Below, one piece after another: positions 10,068 to 21,750 of a stretch of DNA of 64,000 nt (positions within the stretch are counted from its first letter, which is position 1; each line of letters opens with the position of its first letter). The stretch lies in the NCBI RefSeq assembly GCF_007833635.1, contig NZ_CP031125.1:620001-684000 (forward strand), read 5' to 3'. A model generated the notes under the pieces. It was not told the origin of the DNA. It was given only the letters and a program-made list of their open reading frames with translations, and searched no databases. The position numbers and the translations under genes were made by a program. The stretch is from Candidatus Pelagibacter sp. FZCC0015. Its GTDB lineage: Bacteria > Pseudomonadota > Alphaproteobacteria > Pelagibacterales > Pelagibacteraceae.

Positions 10068-10396
10068 TGCTTCCAGTAACAAAAAAATGGTTATTCTTAA
10101 AAATTAGTTCTGCAATCTTATTACCTTTAATGCTTTGGTTTATTATAAATTTAGTGAATATCTATGATAAAAGTTATTTTGAAATAGTGAATTTTTTAAC
10201 AAAACAACCATCTAAATTCCTAATTGGATTATTTTTAGTTATTGCTTATTTTTTTTCAGCTTTGACTATAAGTGAGGTTTTTGAAGACTATATTAACGAT
10301 AAAAAAATCAAAAATGCCGCAAACAAAATCCTAAATTTTTTTGCTATAATAATTCCAGTAATTACAATAATTGTAATTTTTAACTTAAATACATGA
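10067..10396 (+). CDS. sdhD: Succinate dehydrogenase membrane anchor subunit, histidine-free
   Basis: The position between sdhC and sdhA, the size (109 residues) and three hydrophobic segments identify this as the second membrane anchor of complex II. The EDY motif ([13 protein letters not shown]) corresponds to the conserved Asp-Tyr of the quinone site. The usual preceding histidine (haem axial ligand) and glycine are not there: the aligned stretch reads [14 protein letters not shown], and the whole protein contains no histidine. The gene overlaps sdhC by 1 base and sdhA by 4. Low sequence conservation is common for SdhD, but losing the haem ligand is unusual. Confidence 0.88.
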   Translation: MLPVTKKWLFLKISSAILLPLMLWFIINLVNIYDKSYFEIVNFLTKQPSKFLIGLFLVIAYFFSALTISEVFEDYINDKKIKNAANKILNFFAIIIPVITIIVIFNLNT

Positions 10397-12168
10397 AAGC
10401 ATATAATATTATAGACCATGAGTACGATGTTGTTGTACTTGGTGCAGGTGGATCAGGTTTAAGAGCGGCAGTAGGGCTCAGCGAAGCTGGCTTAAAAACA
10501 GCTTGTATCTCAAAAGTATTTCCTACCAGAAGTCATACATCAGCTGCACAAGGTGGAATATCAGCAGCACTAGGAAATATGGGAGAAGATGATTGGAGAT
10601 GGCACATGTATGACACTGTCAAAGGTGCAGATTGGTTAGGTGATCAAGATAGTATTGAATATCTTTGTAAAGAAGCACCTAAAGCAGTTTTAGAGTTAGA
10701 GAAATATGGAGTTCCATTTAGCAGAACTGAAGAAGGAAAAATTTATCAAAGACCATTTGGTGGAATGACAAAAAATTATGGAAATGGAATAGTTCAAAGA
10801 ACTTGTGCTGCAGCTGATAGAACAGGACATGCTATTTTACACACATTATACGGACAAGCGTTAAAGCATGATACAGAATTTTTTATAGAATATTTTGCAT
10901 TAGATTTGTTGATGAAGAATGGAGAATGCAAAGGTCTAATTGCTTGGAATTTGAATGATGGCACAATTCATAGATTTAGAGCGCACACAGTAATTATTGC
11001 TACTGGTGGTTATGGAAAAGTTTATTATTCAGCAACATCAGCACATACTTGCACTGGTGATGGCAATGCAATGGTTTTAAGAGCTGGATTACCGCTTCAG
11101 GATATGGAGTTTGTTCAATTTCACCCAACAGGAATTTATGGCCACGGCACCTTAATAACAGAAGGTGCGCGAGGAGAAGGGGGTTATCTTACAAATTCTA
11201 AAGGTGAAAGATTTATGGAAAGATATGCTCCAAATGCAAAAGATTTAGCATCAAGAGATGTTGTTAGCAGATCTATGTCTATTGAGATTAATGAGGGAAG
11301 AGGTGTTGGAAAAGATCAAGATCATGTTCATTTGAACCTAAGTCACTTAGATAAAGATATAATTGAAAGCAGGCTTCCTGGAATTACTGATGCAGCGAGA
11401 TTATTTGCAAATGTAGATGTAACTAAAGAACCAATTCCTGTTGTGCCAACAGTTCATTATAATATGGGCGGTATTCCAACAAACTATAAAGCAGAAGTAT
11501 TAACTGTAAATGGCTCAGAAAAAACTGTTCCAGGTTTAATGGCTATAGGAGAAGCGGCATGTGTCTCTGTTCACGGAGCAAATAGACTTGGTTCTAATTC
11601 TTTAATTGATTTAGTAGTATTTGGAAGAGCAGCAGCAAAAAGAGCAGCTGAATTAGTTAAGCCAGGAACACCTCATGAAGAAATTCCAGAGTCAGAAACA
11701 CAAAAATGTTTAGATAGATTTGATAAACTTAGAAATGCACAAGGAAATAATAGTACTGCAGAACTTAGACTTTCAATGCAAAAAACCATGCAGTCGAAAT
11801 GTGCAGTTTTTAGAACTGAAAAAAATCTTAAAGAAGGTGTTGATGAGATTAAAAAAACCTATGATGGTATGGACTCAATTTCAGTCAAAGATAGGTCTTT
11901 AGTATTTAATACTGATTTAGTTGAAACATTAGAATTTGATAATTTAATAAGACAAGCAGTAACTACTGTAGAATCTGCATATCATAGAAAAGAGAGCAGA
12001 GGTGCTCACGCGAGAGACGACTATCCAAAAAGAGATGACGAAAAGTTTATGCAACACACTCTTGCTTGGTGTGATGGAAAAAATACAAAGATTAGTTACA
12101 GAGCAGTACACAAATCAACTTTAACAAACGAAGTTCAATATTTTCCACCACAAGAGCGAGTATATTAA
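10393..12168 (+). CDS. sdhA: Succinate dehydrogenase flavoprotein subunit
   Basis: SdhA is the catalytic FAD subunit of complex II, oxidising succinate to fumarate on the cytoplasmic side of the membrane. [17 protein letters not shown] is the N-terminal dinucleotide fold. The histidine in [19 protein letters not shown] is the covalent flavin attachment site. [20 protein letters not shown] is the substrate region, and [14 protein letters not shown] and [18 protein letters not shown] follow. The length (591) is normal. Its stop overlaps the sdhB start by one base. Confidence 0.98.
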   Translation: MKAYNIIDHEYDVVVLGAGGSGLRAAVGLSEAGLKTACISKVFPTRSHTSAAQGGISAALGNMGEDDWRWHMYDTVKGADWLGDQDSIEYLCKEAPKAVLELEKYGVPFSRTEEGKIYQRPFGGMTKNYGNGIVQRTCAAADRTGHAILHTLYGQALKHDTEFFIEYFALDLLMKNGECKGLIAWNLNDGTIHRFRAHTVIIATGGYGKVYYSATSAHTCTGDGNAMVLRAGLPLQDMEFVQFHPTGIYGHGTLITEGARGEGGYLTNSKGERFMERYAPNAKDLASRDVVSRSMSIEINEGRGVGKDQDHVHLNLSHLDKDIIESRLPGITDAARLFANVDVTKEPIPVVPTVHYNMGGIPTNYKAEVLTVNGSEKTVPGLMAIGEAACVSVHGANRLGSNSLIDLVVFGRAAAKRAAELVKPGTPHEEIPESETQKCLDRFDKLRNAQGNNSTAELRLSMQKTMQSKCAVFRTEKNLKEGVDEIKKTYDGMDSISVKDRSLVFNTDLVETLEFDNLIRQAVTTVESAYHRKESRGAHARDDYPKRDDEKFMQHTLAWCDGKNTKISYRAVHKSTLTNEVQYFPPQERVY

Positions 12169-12947
12169 TGGTTCAGCTAAGCTTACCTAAAAATTCAGAG
12201 GTTAAAAAAGGCAAATATTTTAAAGACAAAACTGGATCTAAAAATTTAAGAAAAGTAAATATTTATAGATGGGATCCATCGACAGAGGAAAATCCTAGGA
12301 TTGATACATACGAAGTTGATATGAATAATTGTCCATCTAAGGTGCTAGATATTTTAAATAAAATTAAAAACGAAATTGATCCTACATTGGCCTATAGACG
12401 GTCTTGTGCTCATGGTGTTTGTGGTTCTTGTGCTATGAATATGGGAGGAAAAAATGGACTAGCCTGCACAACTCCTCATGCAGAGATAGACGGTGACATC
12501 GATATTTATCCTCTACCTCATTTAAAAGTTAAAAGAGATTTGATTGGTGATTTAGATGGTTTATATAAACAATATCAATCTATTGAACCTTGGTTAAAAA
12601 ATAACTCAACAAAACAGACAACAGAAATTTATCAGTCTAAAGAAGATAGAGCAAAACTTGATGGTGCTTACGAATGCATTATGTGTGCTTGCTGTTCTAC
12701 ATCTTGCCCAAGTTATTGGTGGAATGGAGATAAATATTTAGGTCCTGCAGTTCTGCTACAAGCTTATAGATGGATTATTGATAGTAGAGATGAAGAGAGA
12801 AAAGCTAGATTAAAAAAAGTTTCAGATGAATTAAAATTATATAGATGCCATACAATATTAAATTGTACAAATGCATGTCCTAAGGGCTTGAATCCAGCAA
12901 AAGCTATAGCTGAAATAAAAAAAATGTTAGCAACAGCTAATGTTTAA
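12168..12947 (+). CDS. sdhB: Succinate dehydrogenase iron-sulfur subunit
   Basis: SdhB carries electrons from SdhA to the quinone site through three Fe-S clusters. The ligand cysteines are all visible: the plant-ferredoxin [2Fe-2S] set in [15 protein letters not shown] with a later LACTTP; the [4Fe-4S] set in [16 protein letters not shown]; and the [3Fe-4S] set in [17 protein letters not shown]. The 259 residues match the family. It ends the sdhCDAB unit, and mmsA follows after 39 bases. Confidence 0.98.
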   Translation: MVQLSLPKNSEVKKGKYFKDKTGSKNLRKVNIYRWDPSTEENPRIDTYEVDMNNCPSKVLDILNKIKNEIDPTLAYRRSCAHGVCGSCAMNMGGKNGLACTTPHAEIDGDIDIYPLPHLKVKRDLIGDLDGLYKQYQSIEPWLKNNSTKQTTEIYQSKEDRAKLDGAYECIMCACCSTSCPSYWWNGDKYLGPAVLLQAYRWIIDSRDEERKARLKKVSDELKLYRCHTILNCTNACPKGLNPAKAIAEIKKMLATANV

Positions 12948-12986
12948 ATAGACTATTCGATATTTTTGATCTAAAACACCGTATTC

Positions 12987-14480
12987 ATGAAATTAATAGA
13001 ACACTTCGTAAACGGTAAAATAATTCCGGGATCTTCAGATAAAAAAGGAAAAGTTTTTAATCCAGCAACTGGCGAACAAGAGTCAGAGGTAAGACTTGCC
13101 TCAAAATCTGATCTAGACAGTGCTGTTGAGGTAGCAAAAAAAGCATTTGAAACTTGGTCTTTAAAACCTGCTCTACAAAGAGCTAGAATAATATTTAAAT
13201 TTAAAGAATTAATTGAAAAAAATTCTGATGAATTAACGAAGTTAATAGTTTCAGAACATGGAAAAGTTTATGAAGATGCAAGAGGCTCTTTAACTAGAGG
13301 ACTTGAGGTGGTAGAATTTGCTTGTGGAATACCACATTTATTAAAAGGTGAGTTTTCAGAAAATGTTGGTACCAATGTTGATAGTTGGTCAATTAGGCAA
13401 CCATTAGGAGTTGTTGCGGGTATCACACCTTTTAATTTTCCTGCTATGGTACCAATGTGGATGTTTCCAATAGCAATAGCTTGTGGAAACAGTTTTATTC
13501 TTAAACCATCAGAAAAAGACCCTTCTTGCGCAATAAGATTGGCAGAACTACTTACTGAGGCTGGTCTTCCAGAAGGAGTATTTAATGTAATAAATGGAGA
13601 TAAAGAAGCTGTTGATGCAATTTTAGAAAACAAAGATATCAAAGCTGTTAGTTTCGTAGGATCTACTCCTATTGCAAAATATATTTATGAAAATTCAGCT
13701 AAAAATGAAAAAAGAGTTCAAGCTTTGGGTGGAGCAAAAAACCATTTAGTTGTTATGCCAGATTGTGATTTAGATGGTGCAGTAAATGGTTTAATGGGTG
13801 CTGCTTATGGTTCAGCTGGAGAAAGATGTATGGCTCAATCAGTTGCGGTTGCGGTTGGAGACATCGGCGATGAACTTGTATCAAGATTATCAAAAAAAGC
13901 TGAAGCTTTAAAAGTTGGTCCTGGAATGGATAAAGCATCAGAAATGGGACCTTTAGTTACAAAAGAACATTTAGAAAAAGTTACAAGCTACGTTGATTTA
14001 GGTGTCGAGGAAGGAGCTAAGCTAGTGGTTGATGGTAGAGGTTTAAAACTCCAAGGCTATGAAAATGGTTTCTATATAGGTGGATGTTTATTTGATCACG
14101 TAAATAAAGATATGAGAATTTACAAAGAAGAAATATTTGGTCCAGTCTTATCAGTTGTTCGAGTAAAAACTTTTGAAGAAGCTGCAAAATTAATTAACGA
14201 CCATGAGTATGGAAATGGAGTTAGTATTTATACAAGAGACGGTGATGCAGGCAGAACTTTTGCAAGTAAAATTCAAGTAGGTATGGTTGGTATTAACGTA
14301 CCTATCCCAGTTCCAATGGCATTTCATAGTTTTGGCGGTTGGAAAAGATCATTATTCGGAGATAGCGGAATGCATGGTATGGAAGGAATAAAATTTTACA
14401 CTAAACTTAAAACAGTAACATCTAGATGGCCTTCAGGTGTCCGATCAAATGCGGAATTTGTTATGCCAACAATGAAATAA
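12987..14480 (+). CDS. mmsA: Methylmalonate-semialdehyde dehydrogenase (CoA-acylating)
   Basis: This aldehyde dehydrogenase family member (497 residues) has the features of MmsA, which converts methylmalonate semialdehyde to propionyl-CoA or malonate semialdehyde to acetyl-CoA using NAD and CoA. PLGVVAGITPFNFPAMVPMW is the typical MmsA cofactor-region sequence. The catalytic cysteine is in GSAGERCMAQSVAV near residue 281, and the C-terminus has the family's HSFGGWKRSLFGDSGMHG. In this setting it could take the malonate-semialdehyde formed from acrylate or propionate as well as valine catabolites. The substrate preference is inferred. Confidence 0.93.
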   Translation: MKLIEHFVNGKIIPGSSDKKGKVFNPATGEQESEVRLASKSDLDSAVEVAKKAFETWSLKPALQRARIIFKFKELIEKNSDELTKLIVSEHGKVYEDARGSLTRGLEVVEFACGIPHLLKGEFSENVGTNVDSWSIRQPLGVVAGITPFNFPAMVPMWMFPIAIACGNSFILKPSEKDPSCAIRLAELLTEAGLPEGVFNVINGDKEAVDAILENKDIKAVSFVGSTPIAKYIYENSAKNEKRVQALGGAKNHLVVMPDCDLDGAVNGLMGAAYGSAGERCMAQSVAVAVGDIGDELVSRLSKKAEALKVGPGMDKASEMGPLVTKEHLEKVTSYVDLGVEEGAKLVVDGRGLKLQGYENGFYIGGCLFDHVNKDMRIYKEEIFGPVLSVVRVKTFEEAAKLINDHEYGNGVSIYTRDGDAGRTFASKIQVGMVGINVPIPVPMAFHSFGGWKRSLFGDSGMHGMEGIKFYTKLKTVTSRWPSGVRSNAEFVMPTMK

Positions 14481-14489
14481 AGGAAATAA

Positions 14490-15452
14490 ATGACAAAAAT
14501 ATCTTTAATTGGTGCAGGCCAAATAGGTGGAACTCTTGCACATTTAATAGGAACAAAAGAATTAGTTGATGAAGTTGTTTTATTTGACGTAGCTAGCGGT
14601 ATTGCAAAAGGAAAAGCATTAGATATTGCACAATCTTCATCTGTAGATGGTTTCAATGTTAGGTTTTCAGGAACTGATAACTATGAGGATATAAAAGATT
14701 CAGATGTAATAATAATTACAGCAGGTGTTCCAAGAAAACCTGGAATGAGCCGAGATGACCTTCTTGGAATAAATTTAAAAATTATTAAACAAGTTGCTGA
14801 AGGGGTAAAGAAAAATGCTCCTAACGCTTTTGTGATCTGCATCACCAATCCTTTAGATGTCATGGTTATGGCATTTCAAAAATTTTCAGGTTTGCCATCA
14901 AATAAAGTTGTTGGTATGGCAGGTATCTTAGATAGTTCGAGATTTAAATTATTTTTATCATTAGAACTAAATGTGCCAGTAAGAGAAATTGAGGCAATGG
15001 TTATGGGTGGTCATGGTGACACCATGGTTCCTATGCCAAGATTTACAAAAATTTCAGGTAAACCATTGTTGGATCTTGTAAAGGATGGAAAGATTTCTTC
15101 AGAAAGAGTTGAGGAAATTAATCAAAGAACACGAGATGGTGGTGCGGAAATAGTTAAATATTTAGAAAAAGGATCAGCCTTTTATGCACCAGCAGCTTCA
15201 GGTGTTCAAATGGCAGAAGCATATTTAAATGATCAGAAAAAATTATTACCCTGCGCTGTACAATTAAATGGAGAATATGGTGTGAAAAATGTTTATGCAG
15301 GTGTTCCTGTTATCATTGGAAAAGATGGTGTAGAAAAAATTGAAGAAATTAATTTAGATGAAAAAGAAAAAAAAGAATTTATGCATTCAATAGATGCTGT
15401 AAAAGCTTTATGGGAAGCTGCATCTAAAATAGATCCTGATTTATCTAAATAA
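14490..15452 (+). CDS. mdh: Malate dehydrogenase
   Basis: Mdh catalyses NAD-dependent interconversion of malate and oxaloacetate. It is of the lactate-dehydrogenase-like type common in Alphaproteobacteria (320 residues). [15 protein letters not shown] is the NAD fold. [14 protein letters not shown] is the mobile loop with the two substrate arginines, ITNPLDVM and the catalytic His in [12 protein letters not shown] follow. A clear ribosome-binding sequence AAAGGAA lies just upstream of the ATG. sucC follows after 2 bases. Confidence 0.97.
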   Translation: MTKISLIGAGQIGGTLAHLIGTKELVDEVVLFDVASGIAKGKALDIAQSSSVDGFNVRFSGTDNYEDIKDSDVIIITAGVPRKPGMSRDDLLGINLKIIKQVAEGVKKNAPNAFVICITNPLDVMVMAFQKFSGLPSNKVVGMAGILDSSRFKLFLSLELNVPVREIEAMVMGGHGDTMVPMPRFTKISGKPLLDLVKDGKISSERVEEINQRTRDGGAEIVKYLEKGSAFYAPAASGVQMAEAYLNDQKKLLPCAVQLNGEYGVKNVYAGVPVIIGKDGVEKIEEINLDEKEKKEFMHSIDAVKALWEAASKIDPDLSK

Positions 15453-15454
15453 TA

Positions 15455-16615
15455 ATGAATATTCACGAGCATCAAGCTAAACAAATATTAAAAAAATATG
15501 GAGCTGAAGTTCCCGAAGGAGTATTTGCGCTTAATATTGATGAACTTATTGAAAAAGCAAAAGCACTCAAAACTGAGAAATATGTGCTTAAAGCACAAAT
15601 TCACGCGGGCGGCAGAGGAAAAGCTGGTGGTGTAAAAATTTTAAACACTATTGAGGAACTAACAGTAGCAGCTAAAGAATTACTGGGTAAAACACTAGTT
15701 ACTCATCAAACTGGCCCTGAAGGTAGAGAAGTAAAAAGATTATACGTAGAAGAATCATCAAATATAGATAAAGAATTTTACTTATCTTGTCTGGTTGATA
15801 GAGCAAGTTCTAAAATCGCTTTTATATCGAGTGACCAAGGAGGGATGGACATTGAAGAAGTTGCAAGCAGTTCACCTGAAAAAATTGTAACCACAAAAGT
15901 TGATATAGGTGATGAAATTTCTGAGACAGATTGTGAAAAAATAATTAATATTTTTAATTTAAATGAAGACGCAAAAAAACAAGCAATTAAATTAATTAAA
16001 TCAATTTATAAAATGTTTGTGAGTACTGATGCTAACATGGTTGAAGTAAATCCATTAATTTTGACAAAAGAGGAAAAAATTGTTTGTTTAGATGCAAAAG
16101 TTAATTTTGACTCTAACGCTTTATTCAGGCATCCAGAAATTATTGAATTAAGAGATTTAAACGAGGAAGATCCTACCGAGATAGAAGCTAGCAAGCATGA
16201 TCTTGCATATATCAAGCTAGATGGAAGTATTGGCTGTATGGTGAATGGAGCTGGATTAGCGATGGCAACAATGGATATAATTAAATTGTACGGTAAAGAG
16301 CCAGCAAATTTTTTAGATGTAGGCGGTGGAGCATCTAAAGAAAAAGTATCTGCTGCATTAAAGATAATTCTCTCAGATAAAAATGTTAAAGGTATTTTAA
16401 TTAATATTTTTGGAGGAATAATGAGATGTGATGTCCTTGCTCAAGGAGTAGTTGATGCAGCCAAGGAAATAAATATTAGTGTTCCTCTAGTTGTACGTTT
16501 AGCAGGTACAAATTTTAAAGAGGGAAAAGAAATTCTTGATAATTCTGGTTTAGAATTAATTTCAGCAGAAAATTTAGATGATGCAGCTAAGAAAATTGTT
16601 GAGGCAATAAAATAA
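15455..16615 (+). CDS. sucC: Succinyl-CoA synthetase, beta subunit
   Basis: SucC is the ATP-grasp nucleotide-binding subunit of succinyl-CoA synthetase, which makes ATP or GTP from succinyl-CoA in the TCA cycle. [20 protein letters not shown] is the standard N-terminus. [16 protein letters not shown] belongs to the ATP-grasp lobe, MVEVNPLIL binds metal, and [13 protein letters not shown] and [19 protein letters not shown] form the C-terminal domain. The length (386) is normal. sucD starts 1 base later. Confidence 0.98.
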   Translation: MNIHEHQAKQILKKYGAEVPEGVFALNIDELIEKAKALKTEKYVLKAQIHAGGRGKAGGVKILNTIEELTVAAKELLGKTLVTHQTGPEGREVKRLYVEESSNIDKEFYLSCLVDRASSKIAFISSDQGGMDIEEVASSSPEKIVTTKVDIGDEISETDCEKIINIFNLNEDAKKQAIKLIKSIYKMFVSTDANMVEVNPLILTKEEKIVCLDAKVNFDSNALFRHPEIIELRDLNEEDPTEIEASKHDLAYIKLDGSIGCMVNGAGLAMATMDIIKLYGKEPANFLDVGGGASKEKVSAALKIILSDKNVKGILINIFGGIMRCDVLAQGVVDAAKEINISVPLVVRLAGTNFKEGKEILDNSGLELISAENLDDAAKKIVEAIK

Positions 16616-16616
16616 T

Positions 16617-17492
16617 ATGTCAGTTTTAGTAAATAAGAATACAAAAGTTATTTGTCAGGGATTTACAGGCGCGCACGGAACTTTTCATTCAGAACAGGCT
16701 ATAAAATACGGCACCAATCTTGTTGGTGGAGTTACGCCAAAGAAAGGTGGACAAAAACATTTAGACAGACCAGTTTTTAACAGTGTATTAGAAGCAAAAA
16801 ATGAAGTAGGTGCTGACGCAACTATGATTTATGTACCTGCAAAATTTGCTGCAGCAGCAATAATTGAAGCTATTGATGCATCAGTTGAACTTATTGTTTG
16901 TATAACAGAGGGAATTCCAATCCAAGATATGCTTAAGGTAAGACAAAAATTAATTGGCTCTAATAGCAGATTGATAGGACCTAATTGTCCAGGAATAATT
17001 ACACCAGATGAATGTAAAATAGGAATCATGCCAGGTAGTATTCATAAAAGAGGAAGTGTTGGAATTGTATCAAGGTCAGGCACATTGACATATGAGGCAG
17101 TAGCTCAAACAACTGAAAATGGACTCGGTCAATCAACTTGTATAGGAATTGGTGGAGATCCTATTAACGGAACAAATTTTATAGACTGTTTAGATTTATT
17201 TTTAAATGATGATGAAACAGAGTCTATTTTAATGATAGGTGAAATTGGAGGAAATGCGGAAGAGGAAGCTGCTGAATTTGTAAAAAATCACAAGATCAAA
17301 AAGCCAATAGTTGGATTTATTGCAGGAATTACTGCTCCTCCAGGCAGAAGAATGGGACATGCTGGAGCTATAATTTCAGGTGGAAAAGGTGGAGCTGAGG
17401 ATAAAATTAAAAAAATGGAAGAATGCGGTATTACTGTTGCCAAATCACCATCAATTATTGGAAAAACTTTATTTAATAAACTGTCTAATTGA
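16617..17492 (+). CDS. sucD: Succinyl-CoA synthetase, alpha subunit
   Basis: SucD is the CoA-binding, phosphohistidine-carrying subunit, partner of SucC. The N-terminal [36 protein letters not shown] and the active-site histidine in [15 protein letters not shown] near residue 245 are diagnostic. The 291 residues are typical. sucA follows after 35 bases. Confidence 0.98.
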   Translation: MSVLVNKNTKVICQGFTGAHGTFHSEQAIKYGTNLVGGVTPKKGGQKHLDRPVFNSVLEAKNEVGADATMIYVPAKFAAAAIIEAIDASVELIVCITEGIPIQDMLKVRQKLIGSNSRLIGPNCPGIITPDECKIGIMPGSIHKRGSVGIVSRSGTLTYEAVAQTTENGLGQSTCIGIGGDPINGTNFIDCLDLFLNDDETESILMIGEIGGNAEEEAAEFVKNHKIKKPIVGFIAGITAPPGRRMGHAGAIISGGKGGAEDKIKKMEECGITVAKSPSIIGKTLFNKLSN

Positions 17493-17527
17493 AAAATAAT
17501 ATTAGAGGGATATATTAAATAAAAAAG

Positions 17528-20446
17528 ATGTCTTCATCAAAAAATCTTGATTTCGAAAAAACTTCATTTTTAAATAAGTCTAATAGTGCATTCATTGAAG
17601 AAATGTATTTAAAATTCATTAATAAAGATGCAGATCTTCCAGAAAGTTGGGCAAATTATTTTGAAGGAATTGGCGAAGAATTAAATGTAATAGCAAAAGA
17701 AATTAATGGTCCATCATGGGGACCAACTAAAAAAAAGATTGATATTGATGAATTACAAAAAAAAATAGAAGAACAAGATAAAAAAGATTTTGATAATGTC
17801 AAATTAGACACTTCAGAAAAATTTAATTTTCAATTACTTGCTGACTCAAACAAAGATTCTATAAGTGCCGTAGCATTAATTAGAGCATATAGACTAAGAG
17901 GGCATTTATTAGCAGATTTGGATCCTCTAGAAATGAGAGAGTCAGAGTATTTAGATGAGCTTCATCCAGATTTTTATGGTTTTAAAAAAGAAAATTATGA
18001 TAAGAAAATTTTTCTAAACGGGGTAATTAATCGTAAATATGCAAATATAAGAGAAATACTTAAGTTTATGAAGAAGACCTATTGTGGAAAAATAGGTTAT
18101 GAGTTCATGCATATTTCAAACCCAGTTGAAAGAAAGTGGTTTAGAGACAGGATAGAGCAAGATAAAAATGCACTTCAATTTACAAAAAATGGTAAAGAAG
18201 CAATTTTAAATAAATTAGTACAAGCAGAAGGATTTGAAAAATTTTTAGCTACTAAGTATGTGGGAACAAAAAGGTTTGGTTTAGATGGTGGAGAAAGTTT
18301 AATACCTGCCCTTGAACAAATAATAAAAATTGGTGGGCAAAATAATATAAAAGAAGTTAAGATAGGCATGTCTCATAGAGGCAGACTTAATGTATTGGCA
18401 AATGTTTTACAAAAATCTTATAAAAGAATTTTTAACGAGTTTGCTGGTGAATTTAGTTCTGACAGCGAAGATAGCGCTGGAGATGTCAAATATCATCTTG
18501 GAGCATCATCAGATAGAGAGTTCGATGGAAACTCAGTTCATGTAAGTTTAACAGATAATCCCTCACATTTAGAGGCTGTTAACCCTGTAGTTTTAGGACA
18601 GACAAGAGCTAAACAATTTTTCCATCAAGATAAAGAGAGAAACAAAGTTATACCAATACTCATTCATGGAGATGCAGCTTTTGCTGGTCAAGGAGTTGTT
18701 GCTGAATGTTTTGCGATGTCTGGATTACCAGGTCACAATACTGGTGGAACAATTCATATTATTGTAAATAATCAGATAGGATTTACTACTAGTCCAAGAT
18801 TTGCTAGGTCTTCACCTTATCCATCAGATGTTGCAAAAATGGTAGAAGCACCGATCCTTCATGTTAATGGAGATGATCCAGAAGCAGTTGTTTATTCGAC
18901 TAGAATAGCAACAGAATTTCGTTTAAAATTTAACAGAGACGTTGTTGTAGACCTAATTTGTTACAGAAGGTTTGGACATAATGAGGGAGATGAGCCTGCA
19001 TTTACCCAACCTTTAATGTATAAAAAAATTAGATCACACCCTAGCGTTTATAAGATTTATGGAAATAAACTTGTAAATGAAAACTCTATAACGCAAGAAT
19101 TATTAAATCAAAACGTTAAATCATTTAAGGATTTACTTGATGAACAATATAAGAGTGCAAAAGACTATAATCCTAAAATAGAATGGTTTGAAGGAACTTG
19201 GTCAAGATATAAACCTGAAAGAGGCAAAGATAAAAGAGGTATAACGGGCTATGAGGAAAACAAATTAAAATTAATTTCAGATAAAATAAATATTATACCT
19301 GAAGAAAAAAATATTCATAAAACTATCTCTAAAATATTTAATGCTAGAAAAGAAAGTATTGAAAAAGGTACTGGAATTGATTGGTCTTCAGCAGAAGCGC
19401 TTGCTTTTGGATCATTGCTTGAAGAAGGATATCCAGTCAGACTTGTAGGACAAGATTCTGGTAGAGGGACATTCAGTCAACGACATTCTGTTTTAAGAAA
19501 TCAACTAGATAACTCCAGGTATGTTCCTCTTAATAATATTTCTGATAATCAAAAGCATTTTGAAGTAGTAGATAGTTTTTTATCTGAACTTGCGGTTTTA
19601 GGTTTTGAATATGGTTACAGTCTTGTGGAACCAAACACTCTTACTCTTTGGGAGGCTCAATTTGGTGATTTTGCAAATGGAGCTCAAGTAGTAATTGATC
19701 AATTTATTGCATCTGGGGAGAGAAAATGGAATAGAGCATCTGGTATAGTAATGTTGTTACCTCATGGATATGAAGGACAAGGACCAGAACATTCTTCAGC
19801 AAGATTAGAGAGATTTTTACAATTATGCTCAAACGACAATATGCAGGTAATGAATTGCACAACCCCAGCAAATTACTTTCATGCTTTGAGAAGACAAATG
19901 CATAGAAGTTTTAGGAAGCCTCTAATTATAATGACACCAAAATCACTATTAAGAAATAAATACTGTGTATCAAATTTAGAAGATTTTAACAAAAACAACA
20001 CCTTTCATAGAGTTCTATGGGACCATGCTATTGACCCTAAGTCTAAAGGATTTATTGAACTAAAAGAAAGTTCTAAAATTAAAAAAGTAATTCTTTGTTC
20101 TGGAAAAGTATATTTTGATTTATTAGATGCTAGAGAAAAGTTTAAAAGAGATGATGTTGTGATGTATAGAATAGAACAATTATATCCGTTTCCAGCAAAA
20201 GCTTTAGTTAAGGAGTTAAAACCATATGCTAAAAATGCTCAATTTTTTTGGTGTCAAGAAGAACCAAAAAATATGGGTGCCTGGTTTTCAGTAAGAGATT
20301 ATATCCAATGGACATTAGACACTTTAAAGGCTAATAATAACAAAATTTCTTATATAGGAAGAAGCCCAGATGCAACTCCTGCAACAGGATACGCCAAAAG
20401 GCATAATTCTCAACAACAAGAAATAATTAACGAGGTGTTTGATTAA
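17528..20446 (+). CDS. sucA: 2-oxoglutarate dehydrogenase E1 component
   Basis: SucA is the thiamine-diphosphate-dependent E1 of the 2-oxoglutarate dehydrogenase complex, decarboxylating 2-oxoglutarate and succinylating the lipoyl group of SucB. The N-terminal [17 protein letters not shown] contacts the complex. The ThDP motif runs from [14 protein letters not shown] (near 380) to [37 protein letters not shown] and [20 protein letters not shown] are further family signatures. At 972 residues it is slightly longer than the E. coli enzyme. A GAGGGA sequence lies about 20 bases upstream, too far for a good ribosome-binding site. Confidence 0.98.
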   Translation: MSSSKNLDFEKTSFLNKSNSAFIEEMYLKFINKDADLPESWANYFEGIGEELNVIAKEINGPSWGPTKKKIDIDELQKKIEEQDKKDFDNVKLDTSEKFNFQLLADSNKDSISAVALIRAYRLRGHLLADLDPLEMRESEYLDELHPDFYGFKKENYDKKIFLNGVINRKYANIREILKFMKKTYCGKIGYEFMHISNPVERKWFRDRIEQDKNALQFTKNGKEAILNKLVQAEGFEKFLATKYVGTKRFGLDGGESLIPALEQIIKIGGQNNIKEVKIGMSHRGRLNVLANVLQKSYKRIFNEFAGEFSSDSEDSAGDVKYHLGASSDREFDGNSVHVSLTDNPSHLEAVNPVVLGQTRAKQFFHQDKERNKVIPILIHGDAAFAGQGVVAECFAMSGLPGHNTGGTIHIIVNNQIGFTTSPRFARSSPYPSDVAKMVEAPILHVNGDDPEAVVYSTRIATEFRLKFNRDVVVDLICYRRFGHNEGDEPAFTQPLMYKKIRSHPSVYKIYGNKLVNENSITQELLNQNVKSFKDLLDEQYKSAKDYNPKIEWFEGTWSRYKPERGKDKRGITGYEENKLKLISDKINIIPEEKNIHKTISKIFNARKESIEKGTGIDWSSAEALAFGSLLEEGYPVRLVGQDSGRGTFSQRHSVLRNQLDNSRYVPLNNISDNQKHFEVVDSFLSELAVLGFEYGYSLVEPNTLTLWEAQFGDFANGAQVVIDQFIASGERKWNRASGIVMLLPHGYEGQGPEHSSARLERFLQLCSNDNMQVMNCTTPANYFHALRRQMHRSFRKPLIIMTPKSLLRNKYCVSNLEDFNKNNTFHRVLWDHAIDPKSKGFIELKESSKIKKVILCSGKVYFDLLDAREKFKRDDVVMYRIEQLYPFPAKALVKELKPYAKNAQFFWCQEEPKNMGAWFSVRDYIQWTLDTLKANNNKISYIGRSPDATPATGYAKRHNSQQQEIINEVFD

Positions 20447-20451
20447 TTATA

Positions 20452-21750
20452 ATGAGTGAAAAAATAGTAGTACCAGTCCTTGGCGAAAGTATAACAGAAG
20501 CGACTGTTGCAAAATGGCTTAAAAATCCAGGAGATGCAGTTGAAGCAGATGAGCCAATTGTTGAACTTGAGACAGATAAAGTAAATTTAGAAGTGCCATC
20601 ACCAATTTCTGGAATATTGACTGAAATTAATTCACAAGATGGATCGGTTGTTGAAGTAGGAGCATTATTAGGTTCTGTATCAGCAGTTAGTGGGGCGGTT
20701 AAATCTGCACCAATAAAGAAAGAGGAAATAAAGAAAGAGCAAATTACTCCTAAAGAGAGCAATGTAATAAAATTAGATGCTAGCAAAAAAGAACCAAAAA
20801 TATTTGAAGAAAAAGAAATTAGAAAATCTAAAGAAAAACCTCTAGTCTTAACAGAGGAAGTTAAAACAGAAGTTGCTCCAAAAAGAGATATGAGTCCAAC
20901 TTTGTCTCCAGCAGTGAGAAAAATAGTTGCTGAAAATAATATTGATATTAATTCAATTCAAGGCTCAGGCAAAGATGGAAGAGTTTTAAAAGGAGATTTA
21001 ATAAGTTTGATGGGTGCAAATCCAAAACCATCTGAAAGAAAAATTCAATATGGTGAGGAAGAACGAATTAAAATGACCAGGTTGAGACAGACTATTGCAA
21101 AAAGATTAAAGCAAGCTCAAGAGAATGCTGCTCTTTTAACAACATTTAACGAAGTTGATATGAGTAGTGTAATGGAAATGAGGAAAGAAAATCAAGAGGA
21201 TTTCCAATCTCGTTATGGAATAAAATTAGGATTTATGTCTTTCTTTGTAAAAGCATGTGTAGTTGCTTTAAAAAATTTCCCTGCAGTTAATGCTGAAATT
21301 GATGGTGATGAGATAATATATAAAAATTATTATAATATTAGTTTTGCAGTTGGAACAGATAAAGGCTTGGTTGTTCCAGTTTTAAGAAATGCAGATGAAT
21401 TATCCTTTGCTGATATTGAAAAAAATATTAAAGAAATTTCAGAAAAAGCGCGAGATGGAAAGCTAACGATTGAAGATCTCCAGGGAGGAACATTTACAAT
21501 AAGTAATGGAGGTGTGTATGGGTCCATGCTTTCAACACCAATACTAAATTTACCTCAGTCTGGTGTGTTGGGAATGCATAATATAGTAGAAAGACCTATT
21601 GTTGTAGATGGTGAAATCAAAATAAGACCAATTATGTATTTAGCATTATCATATGATCATAGAATTATTGATGGAAAAGAGTCTGTATCTTTCCTTAAAA
21701 TGATTAAAGAAAATTTAGAAGACCCTAGAAGGTTGTTTTTAGATATTTAA
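20452..21750 (+). CDS. sucB: Dihydrolipoamide succinyltransferase (E2 of 2-oxoglutarate dehydrogenase)
   Basis: SucB forms the core of the complex and passes succinyl groups from lipoate to CoA. Domains in order are an N-terminal lipoyl domain with the modified lysine in [14 protein letters not shown] (K43); a charged Lys/Glu-rich linker (about 85-150); a peripheral subunit-binding domain with [20 protein letters not shown]; and the catalytic domain ending in [16 protein letters not shown], which holds the active-site His. The length is 432. lpdA begins immediately after the stop. Confidence 0.97.
   Translation: MSEKIVVPVLGESITEATVAKWLKNPGDAVEADEPIVELETDKVNLEVPSPISGILTEINSQDGSVVEVGALLGSVSAVSGAVKSAPIKKEEIKKEQITPKESNVIKLDASKKEPKIFEEKEIRKSKEKPLVLTEEVKTEVAPKRDMSPTLSPAVRKIVAENNIDINSIQGSGKDGRVLKGDLISLMGANPKPSERKIQYGEEERIKMTRLRQTIAKRLKQAQENAALLTTFNEVDMSSVMEMRKENQEDFQSRYGIKLGFMSFFVKACVVALKNFPAVNAEIDGDEIIYKNYYNISFAVGTDKGLVVPVLRNADELSFADIEKNIKEISEKARDGKLTIEDLQGGTFTISNGGVYGSMLSTPILNLPQSGVLGMHNIVERPIVVDGEIKIRPIMYLALSYDHRIIDGKESVSFLKMIKENLEDPRRLFLDI

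Noticed and set aside
13268..13642. 124-codon open frame antisense to mmsA
   Set aside because: No recognisable protein motif; it mirrors the codon pattern of the real gene on the other strand.
20427..20786. 119-codon open frame antisense to sucB
   Set aside because: It is opposite the lipoyl domain and linker; the Ser/Thr-rich composition is the complement of the Glu/Lys/Pro-rich linker.
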